Assembly: GCF_016615815.1 (NCBI RefSeq)
Contig: NZ_CP067112.1
Span: 1,798,001 to 1,862,000 of the forward strand
Direction: 5' to 3'
Length of the DNA stretch: 64,000 nt
Source of the DNA: Luteimonas sp. MC1572
Lineage (GTDB): Bacteria; Pseudomonadota; Gammaproteobacteria; Xanthomonadales; Xanthomonadaceae
Both the position numbers and the translations under genes were made by a program. The notes beneath the pieces were generated by a model. The model was not told the origin of the DNA. It did no database searches and saw only the letters and a list, made by a program, of their open reading frames with translations. Below are positions 28,171 to 36,525 of the stretch, piece after piece. How positions within the stretch are numbered: the first letter of the stretch is position 1; each line of letters starts with the position of its first letter.

Positions 28171-28320
28171 GCGCGCGTCATGGTCCGCAGGCGGCGATCA
28201 GTGTCGACATCTCGCTCCCCCCCGAGGGAATCGGCCGGCATCGATGGCCGCGCGGGATGACCCGCATCACCCGGCCAGAAAGACCGGCGACCTTACCATG
28301 CGGTCGCGACCGGCGAGCCC

Positions 28321-30219
28321 TCAGTAGCGGCCGTACGCCTGCCCGCCTTCCAGCCCGAGCCGACGTGACAGCGCCTGGAATCGCGGCTCATCACGCACGT
28401 CGTTCCAGCGCGCGTCGACCTTGAGGAACGCCATGCGGATGTCGCGCTCGCGCCAGGCACGTTCGAGCCAGTCGAGCGCGGCATCGCGGTCGCCCAGCGC
28501 CACGTGCACCGCGGCCAGGCTGGTAGCGGGCACGTAGCCCTTCGCGGCGCGCGACTCGAGCTCGCGCAGGAGGGCCAGGGTGTCCGCGTGATCGCCCGCC
28601 GCGGCGTAGGCGGCGGCCAGTGCGGCGAGCATCTGGCTGGTGCGCTGCGCGCGTTCGGCGCCACGTTCCAGGTCTGCGATCGCAGCGGCGCTGTCGCCGC
28701 GATCCAGCGCCATGCCGCCGCGCACCAGCAGCGCGATCCACGAGTCGGGCTGCAATGCGAGCGCACGTTCCACCTGCAGCCGCGCCGCCTCCGGCTGCCG
28801 GGCCGCGGTCAGGAAACCGGCCTCCAGGGCACTGATCATGGGCGACAGCGGATCGAGCTCGCTTGCCTGGCGCGCCTGCGCCAGGCCTTCTTCGAAACGG
28901 CCCAGGTCCACCAGCAGATGGGCATACGCGAAGCGCGCTTCCATCAGGCTGGGATTCAAGGCGATCGCCTGCTGCAGCGACGTTTCCGCCCCGGGCCAGT
29001 CCCAGTCGTACAGATGGCGGTTGCGCCCCTGCGCGACCAGCGCCTCGGGTGATTCCGGATCGATCTCCAGCGCGCGCGCCACTGCCGCCTTGGCCAACGG
29101 GAACATCTCGGCGGGTTCGCGATCGGTATGCACCAGGCCGCGCCAGGCAAGCGCCAGGCCGGCATAGGCGCGCGTGCAGGCGGGGTCGAGATCGATGGCG
29201 CTGCGGAACGCCGCCAGTGCCTGCTCCAGCCGGGCCGCATCGGGCCGCTGCAGCAGGTGGTGGCCGCGCAGCCAGGCGCGATAGGCCTGCGGATCAGCGC
29301 CGTCGCAGGCGCTGCGAGCGCGTTCCGGCAGCACGATCGGCGAGAGCGCCAGCGCGTCGGTGACCGCGCCGGCGATGCGGTCCTGCAGGGTGAACACGCG
29401 CTGCGCGTCGGTATCGAAGGTATCCGCCCAGACGATGGCACCGCTGTCCGCAGCGACCAGGCGGGCATTGACGCGGATGCTGCCGCCCACGCGCTGGGTC
29501 GATCCTTCGATGACATGCGTGGCGCCGAGCTGGCTTGCGGCCTGCTGCGCGTCGGGATGCGCGCCGGCGACGCGCTGCGATGACGCGAGCGAACGCACGC
29601 GCAGCTCACCGGAGCGACCGAGCCGCGTGATCAGGGTTTCCGCCAGCCCGAGGCCGAGCAGCTCGTCATCCGGCGCCGAGAGTGCCCGGAACGGCAGCAC
29701 AGCCAGCGCGGCTTCCGGGCGCGAAGCGGCCCGCGGCGGCCAGTCCCACAGCGACCACGCCACCGCCGCCAGCAGCGCCACCAGGAACATCACGGCGCCC
29801 GGCACGGCCACATGCCGGGCCCACCACGGCGCAGGCATCGGCACCGGCGCGGCTGCGTGGCCATCGCCGTCGGCCACGTCAGCGACAAAGCGGTAGCCGC
29901 GCCCCGGCACCGTGGCGATGTAGCGCCCGCCGCCCAGCACGCGGCGCAGCGTGGACACCGCCTGGGTGAGGTTGTTCTCTTCCACCACGCGCCCCGCCCA
30001 GACGGTGGCCAGCAGTTCGTCCTTGCTCACCACCCGGTCGCGGTTGTCCACCAGGCAGCACAGGGTGTCGAACGCCCGGGCGGTGAGCGGCAGCACGCTG
30101 CCGTCGCGCGCGCGCAGCTCCCGTGCCTGGATGTCCAGGCAATACGGGCCGAAGTGGCGATGGCGCGCAGGCGAGCCCGGCATGGCGGCTCCGGGGGCGG
30201 CGGTTTCAGCTTTTTTCAT
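28321..30219 (-). CDS. CadC-like winged-helix membrane regulator with TPR domain
   Basis: A 632-residue protein. Residues about 20-115 are an OmpR/CadC-type DNA-binding domain (LTARAFDTLCCLVDNRDRVV, then YIATVPGRGYRFVADV). A transmembrane helix follows at about 140-165. Then comes a TolB/FlgO-like domain (LAVLPFRALS to FTLQDRIAGAV) and C-terminal TPR repeats (about 345-625). Such one-component membrane regulators sense the periplasm and bind DNA directly. The start at 30219 (MKKAET) lies just before the DNA-binding domain. It is divergent, with a 103 bp gap, from a secreted 174-residue protein that it may control. Confidence 0.92.
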   Translation of the reverse strand: MKKAETAAPGAAMPGSPARHRHFGPYCLDIQARELRARDGSVLPLTARAFDTLCCLVDNRDRVVSKDELLATVWAGRVVEENNLTQAVSTLRRVLGGGRYIATVPGRGYRFVADVADGDGHAAAPVPMPAPWWARHVAVPGAVMFLVALLAAVAWSLWDWPPRAASRPEAALAVLPFRALSAPDDELLGLGLAETLITRLGRSGELRVRSLASSQRVAGAHPDAQQAASQLGATHVIEGSTQRVGGSIRVNARLVAADSGAIVWADTFDTDAQRVFTLQDRIAGAVTDALALSPIVLPERARSACDGADPQAYRAWLRGHHLLQRPDAARLEQALAAFRSAIDLDPACTRAYAGLALAWRGLVHTDREPAEMFPLAKAAVARALEIDPESPEALVAQGRNRHLYDWDWPGAETSLQQAIALNPSLMEARFAYAHLLVDLGRFEEGLAQARQASELDPLSPMISALEAGFLTAARQPEAARLQVERALALQPDSWIALLVRGGMALDRGDSAAAIADLERGAERAQRTSQMLAALAAAYAAAGDHADTLALLRELESRAAKGYVPATSLAAVHVALGDRDAALDWLERAWRERDIRMAFLKVDARWNDVRDEPRFQALSRRLGLEGGQAYGRY

Positions 30220-30322
30220 GAATTTAGCAGGACTTCCCGACAGGGACGGGCCGAAGCTCGGCAATGCCGACAACGGCATACCCGCCGTCAAGCGGGCACC
30301 CCCCAACGACAGGAGTCCTGCC

Positions 30323-30847
30323 ATGAACATCCGAGCCACCCTGCTCGCCCTCGCCCTCGCCCCGCTGTGCCTCGCCGCCAATCCGGTCGTGGCCGGAGAG
30401 ACGGACGCCTCGAGGATCCGCCCGCCGCACCCGGCGGGCAACCGGATCGCGGGTGTGTGGCTGACCCATGCCGAAGTCCGGCCCTGTGGCAGCACCGTGC
30501 CCTTCCAGGAGGTCCGCAACACCCTGCTTTTCAATGCCGGCGGCACCTGGGTGGACATGCCGCGGTTCCCGCCGGGAGGCGCGGACATTCCCACCGGCCA
30601 CTACGAGCGCTCGCACGGGCTGGGGACGTGGTCGTACAACCGCAACACCGGACGGTACGTCGCCGACGTGCGCTTCGACCAGTTCCTGGACGGCGTGTAC
30701 ACCGGCTACACGCGGATCCACCGCGACCTTCAGATGAGCCATGACGGCGACCTCATCTCGGGCCCGGTCCGCGCGACCGGCTATGCGCCCAACGACACCG
30801 TCCTTGTCGAGCTTTGCGGCACCGGCGTTTCCACGCGGGACCTGTAG
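30323..30847 (+). CDS. Secreted hypothetical protein
   Basis: A 174-residue protein with a clear Sec signal peptide (residues 1-24, ending PVVAGE). AGGAG at 30311-30315 supports the start. The mature part is about 150 residues and rich in aromatic and beta-prone segments (GTWSYNRNTGRYVADVRFDQ). It has two cysteines, C55 and one near the C-terminus, that may form a disulfide. I do not recognise a family with certainty. The neighbouring divergent CadC-like regulator is the likeliest controller. A strong hairpin follows the gene. Confidence 0.8.
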   Translation: MNIRATLLALALAPLCLAANPVVAGETDASRIRPPHPAGNRIAGVWLTHAEVRPCGSTVPFQEVRNTLLFNAGGTWVDMPRFPPGGADIPTGHYERSHGLGTWSYNRNTGRYVADVRFDQFLDGVYTGYTRIHRDLQMSHDGDLISGPVRATGYAPNDTVLVELCGTGVSTRDL

Positions 30848-30862
30848 ACGATGCGCCCGCAC

Positions 30863-30894
30863 GGCACCGCGGCGGCCACGCGCGCCGCGGTGCC
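30863..30894. terminator. Strong hairpin between convergent genes
   Basis: GGCACCGCGGCG (30863-30874) pairs perfectly with CGCCGCGGTGCC (30883-30894) around an 8-nt loop. It lies between the ends of two convergent genes. There is no T tract on either side, so it may stabilise mRNA ends or act as an imperfect bidirectional terminator. Confidence 0.5.
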
Positions 30895-30901
30895 CACTGC
30901 A

Positions 30902-31183
30902 TCAGGAAAGGATCAGGCCCCGCGCCGCCAGCACCTTGGCCGCCTCCCTGTCCGCGGCGATGCGGTGCTGCAGCGACCGGCAGCGTTCGATGCCGGCCAG
31001 CGTCAGCACGTGGTGGCCGTCGCAACTGTCTACCAGGCCCGCTTCCACCAGGCGTTCGAGCAGCTCGCCGGCGCGGGAATCGACCGGTTGCCCGCGGTCG
31101 ATGCAAAGCAGGCACTCCAGCAGATCGAGCTCCGCCTGGCCGATGTTGCCCACTGGCATGCAATAGCGGTCGGAAGTTGCCAT
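30902..31183 (-). CDS. Small hypothetical protein, winged-helix-like
   Basis: A 93-residue cytoplasmic protein starting MATSDRYCMPVGNIGQ. The order of segments (AELDLLECLLCIDRG, ELLERLVEAGLVDSCDGHHV, LTLAGIERCRSLQHR) suggests a small winged helix: the middle helix followed by a GLV-turn and LT.LAG is common in such folds. No function is known and no partner gene is evident; it may be a DNA-binding or protein-binding adaptor. It is divergent from the Gfo/Idh/MocA oxidoreductase gene across about 206 bp that hold no recognised site. Confidence 0.65.
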   Translation of the reverse strand: MATSDRYCMPVGNIGQAELDLLECLLCIDRGQPVDSRAGELLERLVEAGLVDSCDGHHVLTLAGIERCRSLQHRIAADREAAKVLAARGLILS

Positions 31184-31389
31184 GGTCGTTCCCGAAACCA
31201 GTGGATGCACAGCCCCTTGGAACCGCCGATCGGCGCGTTCCATTCGCCCCCGCCTGCGATCAGGCGTACGCGATCCGCTGCCGGATCAGGCCATGTGGGC
31301 CACCACGCGAAGCGCTACCACGGGCGGTAATCCGACCATGCCAGACTCGGATCCCCATCGGCGCATCGTTGCCGGCAACAGGAGTCTCC

Positions 31390-32466
31390 ATGAGCAACCC
31401 GCGCATCCGTGTCGGCATCATCGGCCTCAACCCCGGCATCCACTGGGCCGCCATGGCGCACGTGCCGGCACTGGCGGCACTGCCCGGTGATTTCGAGCTG
31501 GTGGGCGTGGCCAACACCAGCCGGGCCAGCGCGGAACGCGCCGCCACCGCCTTCGGCCTTGCGCATGCGTTCGAGAATGCGCAGGCGCTGGTGGCCTCGC
31601 CCGACGTCGATCTCGTGGTGGTCACCGTAAAGGTGCCGCACCACCATGCCCTGGTGACCGCAGCGCTGGCCGCGGGCAAGCACGTGTACTGCGAGTGGCC
31701 GCTGGGCAACGGCCTGGAGGAAGCGCGAGAACTGGCGGACCTGGCCGAAGCACGCGGCGTGGTGGCCGCGGTCGGCACGCAGATGCGCGTGGCGCCGGAG
31801 CTGCAGCACGTCCGCGACCTCGTCGCCGGCGGATACGTGGGCGAGGTGCTGTCGACCACGCTGGTGGGCAGCGGCGGCCAGTGGGGCGCCATGACCGACG
31901 CCGCGCATGCCTATCTCTATGACGTCGACAACGGCGCCACGCTGCTGAGCATCCCGCTCGGGCACACGTTGGCCGGCTTCCGCGACGTGCTTGGCGGCTT
32001 CCGGCACCTGTCCGCACGGTTGGTCAACCGCCGCCAGACCGTCGACGTCACCGACGCCGGCACGACCATCCCCACCACCACGCCCGACCAGGTGCTGGTG
32101 CAGGGCACGCTGGACAGCGGGGCCGCGTTCTCCATCCATTACCGCGGCGGCATGTCGCGCGGCACGAACCTGCTCTGGGAAATCAACGGCACCGAAGGCG
32201 ACATCCTGGTGACGGCCGCCAGCGGCCATGCCCAGCTGGAGCAGCTCGCGGTGACGGGTGCGAACGGCGACGCGACGGCGATGACGGCGCTCATGCCGCC
32301 GCCCGGCAGCTACGAAGGCTGGCCCGACAACGCCGTGGCGCGCAACGTGGCGCGCATGTATGCGTTGATCGCCGGGGACATCCGCCATGGCACGCGCAGC
32401 GCACCGCATTTCCGGGATGCGGTGGCCCTGCATGAGACGCTGGACGCGATTCAAAGGCAGCAATGA
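31390..32466 (+). CDS. Gfo/Idh/MocA-family oxidoreductase
   Basis: A 358-residue NAD(P)-dependent sugar-type dehydrogenase. The nucleotide-binding motif is VGIIGLNPGIHWAAMAH at the N-terminus. The catalytic-region lysine motif EKP of classical members is replaced by EWPLGN in HVYCEWPLGNG, as in the Gal80-like subgroup. This makes ordinary sugar dehydrogenase activity doubtful; Gal80 itself is a regulator. The C-terminal alpha/beta domain covers about 130-355. GGAG at 31381-31384 supports the start. It has no sugar-uptake gene beside it, so the substrate is open. Confidence 0.88.
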   Translation: MSNPRIRVGIIGLNPGIHWAAMAHVPALAALPGDFELVGVANTSRASAERAATAFGLAHAFENAQALVASPDVDLVVVTVKVPHHHALVTAALAAGKHVYCEWPLGNGLEEARELADLAEARGVVAAVGTQMRVAPELQHVRDLVAGGYVGEVLSTTLVGSGGQWGAMTDAAHAYLYDVDNGATLLSIPLGHTLAGFRDVLGGFRHLSARLVNRRQTVDVTDAGTTIPTTTPDQVLVQGTLDSGAAFSIHYRGGMSRGTNLLWEINGTEGDILVTAASGHAQLEQLAVTGANGDATAMTALMPPPGSYEGWPDNAVARNVARMYALIAGDIRHGTRSAPHFRDAVALHETLDAIQRQQ

Positions 32467-32521
32467 GCCTTACGGACTACCATGCGCGCCTCCCGTTCCC
32501 CCGACTGCCACGATGCCCGCC

Positions 32522-33259
32522 ATGACCACCCCCGCCTACCTCGACGACGACAAGATCGAGCGCCTTGCCGCCCTGCTTGAGCAGCGCGCGGTCCCGTTCA
32601 AGGGCTTCAACCTGGAGGCGCTGGACGGGTTCCTGTCGGCGCTTGTGGTCGGGCCGTCGGCAGTACCGCCCGAGGAGTGGCAGCCGGTGGTCTGGGGCGG
32701 CAAGCCGCGGCGCTGGGAGACGGCCGAGGAAGAGGCCCAGGTGCAGGACCTGCTGATGGGCCACTGGAACATGTGCAGCGCGCGCGTGCGCCATGGCGAC
32801 GACGACCTGCCCGACCACCTCGCGCCGCTCATGTGGCTGCCGGAAGATCCGGACCTGACCGGCGAGGACGCAATGCGCGAGGACGAGCTCGACGTCGGCC
32901 ACGACTGGGCGCTGGGCTTCTTCGCCGCGGTCGGGCTGCGCGAGCAGGAATGGGACACCTGGCTGGACGACAACGACTGGATGGAGGACATCTTCGACCT
33001 GCTCGACCGGCTCGCCAGCGGCGAGGTCATCGACGCCGAAGACCCGTCCGCGCCGGCCACGCCGATCAGCTACCGCGAGCGCCTGGAAATCATCGTCGGG
33101 CTGCCGGGCATGCTGGCCGACCTCAACCACCACCGCGTCGAGGCGCTGACGCCGCGTGAGCCGATCCGCCGCGAAGCCACGCCCGAGCGCAACGCGCCGT
33201 GCCCTTGCGGCAGCGGGAAGAAGTACAAGAAGTGCTGCGGGAACTCGTCCACCGAGTAG
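32522..33259 (+). CDS. YecA/UPF0149 family protein with SEC-C zinc motif
   Basis: A 245-residue acidic cytoplasmic protein. Residues 1-190 form the UPF0149 (YecA/YgfB) helical domain, with GFNLEALDGFLSALVVGPSA as the family signature. The C-terminus is a SEC-C motif, NAPCPCGSGKKYKKCCG, a small zinc-binding module also found at the end of SecA, where it contacts SecB and ribosomes. E. coli YecA is a ribosome-associated SEC-C protein. ATGs at 32513 and 32522 are both possible; neither has a clear ribosome binding site. It follows the Gfo/Idh/MocA gene by about 55 bp. Confidence 0.9.
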   Translation: MTTPAYLDDDKIERLAALLEQRAVPFKGFNLEALDGFLSALVVGPSAVPPEEWQPVVWGGKPRRWETAEEEAQVQDLLMGHWNMCSARVRHGDDDLPDHLAPLMWLPEDPDLTGEDAMREDELDVGHDWALGFFAAVGLREQEWDTWLDDNDWMEDIFDLLDRLASGEVIDAEDPSAPATPISYRERLEIIVGLPGMLADLNHHRVEALTPREPIRREATPERNAPCPCGSGKKYKKCCGNSSTE

Positions 33260-33275
33260 CGAACCGGCTGCCTTG

Positions 33276-33722
33276 TCACTCTGCGCCGCGAGGCGGCACC
33301 GGCCAGGCCATGTGCACCGTGCCGTCCACCACCGCTTCGACCGCGAACCCCAGGCGTGCATACAGCGCGCGGGCCGGATTCTCGGCGTAGACCCGCAGCT
33401 GCACGCAGCGGAGCCCGCGGCCGATGGCAAAGCCCTGCGCCTGCCGTAGCGCCCACGTGCCGATGCCCTGGCATTGGCGTTCGGGGACAAGCTGCAGGTC
33501 GCGCAGCCCGAGGGCGTCGTCTTCGGACAGCAGCCGCAGCAGGCCGACGGCGTCGGAACCGGCCAGGATCACCAGGTTCTCGAACTGCGCCCAGCTGGAG
33601 CGGAAGCGCTCCGGATCCCAGGCAATGCCGCGCACCGCAAGGTACGTGGCCATGTTGCGGCGGCTCAGCGATTCGCAGAAGGCGAAGTCATGGGCGTCGG
33701 CCGGGCGTAGGGAGAGCGTCAT
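33276..33722 (-). CDS. GNAT-family N-acetyltransferase
   Basis: A 148-residue acetyltransferase. The core of the fold is LRDLQLVPERQCQGIGTWAL, where RQCQGIG is the acetyl-CoA pyrophosphate-binding loop (Q/RxxGxG). The segment VYAENPARALYARLGFAVE is the typical fourth-motif Asn-Pro-Ala-Leu-Tyr-Leu-Gly-Phe pattern. The acceptor substrate is not predictable. It is convergent with the YecA-like gene, 16 bp apart, and on the same strand as the upstream DUF1801 gene. Confidence 0.9.
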   Translation of the reverse strand: MTLSLRPADAHDFAFCESLSRRNMATYLAVRGIAWDPERFRSSWAQFENLVILAGSDAVGLLRLLSEDDALGLRDLQLVPERQCQGIGTWALRQAQGFAIGRGLRCVQLRVYAENPARALYARLGFAVEAVVDGTVHMAWPVPPRGAE

Positions 33723-33770
33723 GGCGAAGGCAGCGAGCAGGAGCGGATCTGTCGCGCGATGCGCGACGAT

Positions 33771-34187
33771 CTAGCCGTGAACGCGCCTGACCTCCGCCAC
33801 GGAGCCCGAGATCAGCTTCTCGAGCACATCGAGATCCACGTCGGAGAGCCTGCGGATGGACAGGCACGACTTGCCCATCTTGTGGCGACCGAGCCGCGCG
33901 AGCAGCTCGCCCTGGTCGGGGCCGCTTGCCGTGAGGTAGACGCTGATGTCGTTCTTGCGCGGCGAGAACCCGGTGACCGCCATGTCGCCCTCGCGGCCGC
34001 TTTCGTACCGGTAGTGGTAGCTGTCGAAGCCGACGATGCTCGGCCCCCACATCCCCGCCCGCTTGCCGGTGATCCTGGCCATCATGGTGAGCAGCATCTG
34101 GCAGTCTTCGCGGCGCTGCTGATCTTCGATGGCCGCGAGGAATGCCGACACGCTCGCGTCGGTCGCCCTGGTCTTGTTTTCGCTCAT
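33771..34187 (-). CDS. DUF1801 domain-containing protein
   Basis: A 138-residue protein of the YdhG-like/DUF1801 fold. The family segments are SVSAFLAAIEDQQRREDCQM, GKRAGMWGPSIVGFDSYHYR and GHKMGKSCLSIRRLSDVDL (with R for G at its first position). No catalytic function is established. The ATG at 34187 gives the usual N-terminus (MSENKTRATDASV). A GTG at 34250 would add 21 acidic residues and lacks a ribosome binding site. It lies upstream of the GNAT gene on the same strand, so the two may be co-transcribed. Confidence 0.87.
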   Translation of the reverse strand: MSENKTRATDASVSAFLAAIEDQQRREDCQMLLTMMARITGKRAGMWGPSIVGFDSYHYRYESGREGDMAVTGFSPRKNDISVYLTASGPDQGELLARLGRHKMGKSCLSIRRLSDVDLDVLEKLISGSVAEVRRVHG

Positions 34188-34295
34188 CGTGTGCTGGACT
34201 CCGTTGGCGGCGGCGCCGTCGGCCACCTGCGTGTCGTCTGCTTCAGTCACCGGTTTGGGCCCCCGCCCTCCATGGCAGGGGCACCATATCAGCGC

Positions 34296-36362
34296 TTACT
34301 TGCGGATCACCTGATCGTGACCCTTCAGCGATTCCGGCAGGCCCGGTACGCCTTCGGCACCGGTGGGCACGCTGATGCTGGAACCGGCAAAGTCACCGGC
34401 GATCGGCTCGGCGCGGCCGCCCAGGCACTTGGCGAGAAAGCCTTCTGCCACGGCGTTGAACGCCTTGCTGTTCTCCGGCCGCGCGAAGCCATGGCCTTCG
34501 TCGGGGAACAGCACGTAGGTCACCGGGATGTTGTTGGCGGTCATCGCCTTGACGATCTGGTCGGACTCGTCCTGCTTCACGCGCGGGTCGTTGGCGCCCT
34601 GCCCAATCAGCAGCGGCTTGCTGATGCGGTCGGCGTGCGTCAGCGGTGAACGTTCCGTCAGCCACGCCTTGCCTTCTTCCGTGCGCGGGTCGCCCATGCG
34701 CTTGGCCAGCTGCTCGTAGAAGCTGGCCCAGTACGGCGGCACGGTGCTGAGCAGCGTGTTGAGGTTGGACGGGCCGACGATGTCCACGCCGCAGGCGAAG
34801 GTGTCCGGTGTGAAGGTCAGCCCGGTGAGCGTGGCGTAGCCGCCGTAGCTGCCGCCCATGATCGCAACCTGGTCCGGCGTGGTGACACCCTGGTCGACCG
34901 CCCACTGCACGGCGTCCAGAAGATCGTCGTGCATCTTGGCGGCCCACTCGCCGTTGCCGGCGTTGGTGAACTCCTTGCCGAATCCGGTGGAGCCGCGGAA
35001 GTTGACCGCCAGCGTGGCGTAGCCGCGGTTGGCCAGCCACTGGTTGAAGCCGCTGTAGCCGTACTCGTCGCGCGCCCAAGGGCCGCCGTGCACCAGCAGG
35101 ACCAAGGGCACGGCCACGTCCGCCTTGCCGTCGCCGTCGGCGTCAGCACTCTTCGGCAGCGACAGGTAGCTGACCAGGGTCTTGCCGTCGCGCGAGGTGA
35201 TCTCCTGCGGCCACTGCGGCACCAGCGGCTTGCCGTCCAGTGCGGGGCGCGCGGAGAACAGCTTGGTCAGCGTGCCGCCGGCCGCGCGGTCGTAGCGGTA
35301 ATAGACCACCGGCGCGTCGGCGGCCGAATAGGTGACGATCCAGGTGCTGTCATCAAGCGTGCGTGCGTTGACGCCGATCTCGCCGGGGCCGATGGCCTGC
35401 AGCTTTTCGAGGTCCGCGGCGATGGCCGGGTCGACCGCCTGCCATTCCTCGCGCAGGTAGTTCACCGCGACCGCCTGCACCTTGCCGGTGACCGGGTGCG
35501 GCAGTGCCTGGCCCACGTCGGCACGCGCATCCTCCAGCACCAGCGCGCGTTCGCCGCTGGCGACATCGACGGCGTACAGCGCGGAGGTATTGCGCCCGCG
35601 CGAATCCAGCATGTAGAGCGTGCTGCCGTCGGCGGTCAGGCCGGCAGGCTGGGTGGTCATCGAATCCTCGAAGGGAATATCCGAGTACACCTTCCAGCCG
35701 GCCTTGCCGTCCGGCTGCAGGATGTCCTGCCCACCGTCGGCGCGCGCGCGCGTGGCGTAGCGCACCTGCAGTTCGTCGTCGGCCAGGTACGCGCCGATCT
35801 CGTCGTCGTTCTTCTCCACCAGCGTGCGCTCGCCGCTGGCCAGGTCGACCTTGTAGAGGTCATGCCACTTCGGGTCGCGGTCGTTCATGCCGACCAGCAG
35901 CGTGCCCGGATGCGCGTGGCTCGCGCCCGTCACCTGCGCCGTGGTCTTCGGGAACGGAGTCAGGTCGGTGGTCTTGCCGGTGGCGACGTTGACGCTGAAG
36001 AGGTGGAAGTCCTCGTCGCCACCGCTGTCGCGCAGGTACAGCAGCGTGTCCGGCAGGTACGACCAGAAATAGTTGCGGATGCCACGCGCGGTGTCCTGGG
36101 TGACGGCACGCGCGGCGGCGGGATTGTCGGCCGGCGCCACCCAGACGTTCATCACGCCATCCACCGGCGCCACCCAGCTCAAGGTCTTGCCGTCCGGGCT
36201 GATCATCACCACCGCGCGCTCGGGGTTGCCGAACAGCGCCTCGCGCTTGATCAGCTCGACGCCGGCGATGCGCTCGGCGGCCGTTGGCGTTGACTGCGCG
36301 AGCGCGGTGGAGATGGACATGGCAAGCACCAGGCCTGCGACGGGGATCAGCGATCGTTGCAT
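34296..36362 (-). CDS. Exported S9-family prolyl oligopeptidase-type peptidase
   Basis: A 688-residue serine peptidase with a signal peptide (1-22, ending STALAQ). The N-terminal two thirds form a beta-propeller with WD40-like SPDGKTL repeats. The C-terminal alpha/beta-hydrolase domain holds LVHGGPWARDEYGYSGFNQW, the nucleophile serine in MGGSYGGYATL, the aspartate in QGANDPRVKQDE and the histidine in DEGHGFARPEN. It resembles the dipeptidyl- and acylaminoacyl-peptidase group. AAGGAG at 36369-36374 supports the start. A second, divergently transcribed S9 peptidase follows across a 163 bp gap. Confidence 0.93.
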   Translation of the reverse strand: MQRSLIPVAGLVLAMSISTALAQSTPTAAERIAGVELIKREALFGNPERAVVMISPDGKTLSWVAPVDGVMNVWVAPADNPAAARAVTQDTARGIRNYFWSYLPDTLLYLRDSGGDEDFHLFSVNVATGKTTDLTPFPKTTAQVTGASHAHPGTLLVGMNDRDPKWHDLYKVDLASGERTLVEKNDDEIGAYLADDELQVRYATRARADGGQDILQPDGKAGWKVYSDIPFEDSMTTQPAGLTADGSTLYMLDSRGRNTSALYAVDVASGERALVLEDARADVGQALPHPVTGKVQAVAVNYLREEWQAVDPAIAADLEKLQAIGPGEIGVNARTLDDSTWIVTYSAADAPVVYYRYDRAAGGTLTKLFSARPALDGKPLVPQWPQEITSRDGKTLVSYLSLPKSADADGDGKADVAVPLVLLVHGGPWARDEYGYSGFNQWLANRGYATLAVNFRGSTGFGKEFTNAGNGEWAAKMHDDLLDAVQWAVDQGVTTPDQVAIMGGSYGGYATLTGLTFTPDTFACGVDIVGPSNLNTLLSTVPPYWASFYEQLAKRMGDPRTEEGKAWLTERSPLTHADRISKPLLIGQGANDPRVKQDESDQIVKAMTANNIPVTYVLFPDEGHGFARPENSKAFNAVAEGFLAKCLGGRAEPIAGDFAGSSISVPTGAEGVPGLPESLKGHDQVIRK

Positions 36363-36442
36363 GTGGAACTCCTTGGGTGTCGGACAGGCGGATGGAAAAC
36401 CGTCGCAGTAGAGCACCCGGCCGAGCGCGCTCCAATATGCCG

Positions 36443-36471
36443 GCCGGCAGGGGGTCGGACCCCGTGCCGGC
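36443..36471. repeat. Near-perfect 14 bp inverted repeat between divergent S9 peptidase genes
   Basis: GCCGGCAGGGGGTC (36443-36456) and GACCCCGTGCCGGC (36458-36471) are inverted repeats with one mismatch and a single-base centre. The element is 55 bp before the plus-strand start at 36526 and 81 bp before the minus-strand start. It could be an operator for a dimeric regulator, or a hairpin in the leader of one transcript. Confidence 0.55.
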
Positions 36472-36525
36472 TGCCGCTATTTCGGTGACACTCCCGAGCC
36501 GGGGAACGGGAACGCAGGGGTACAC

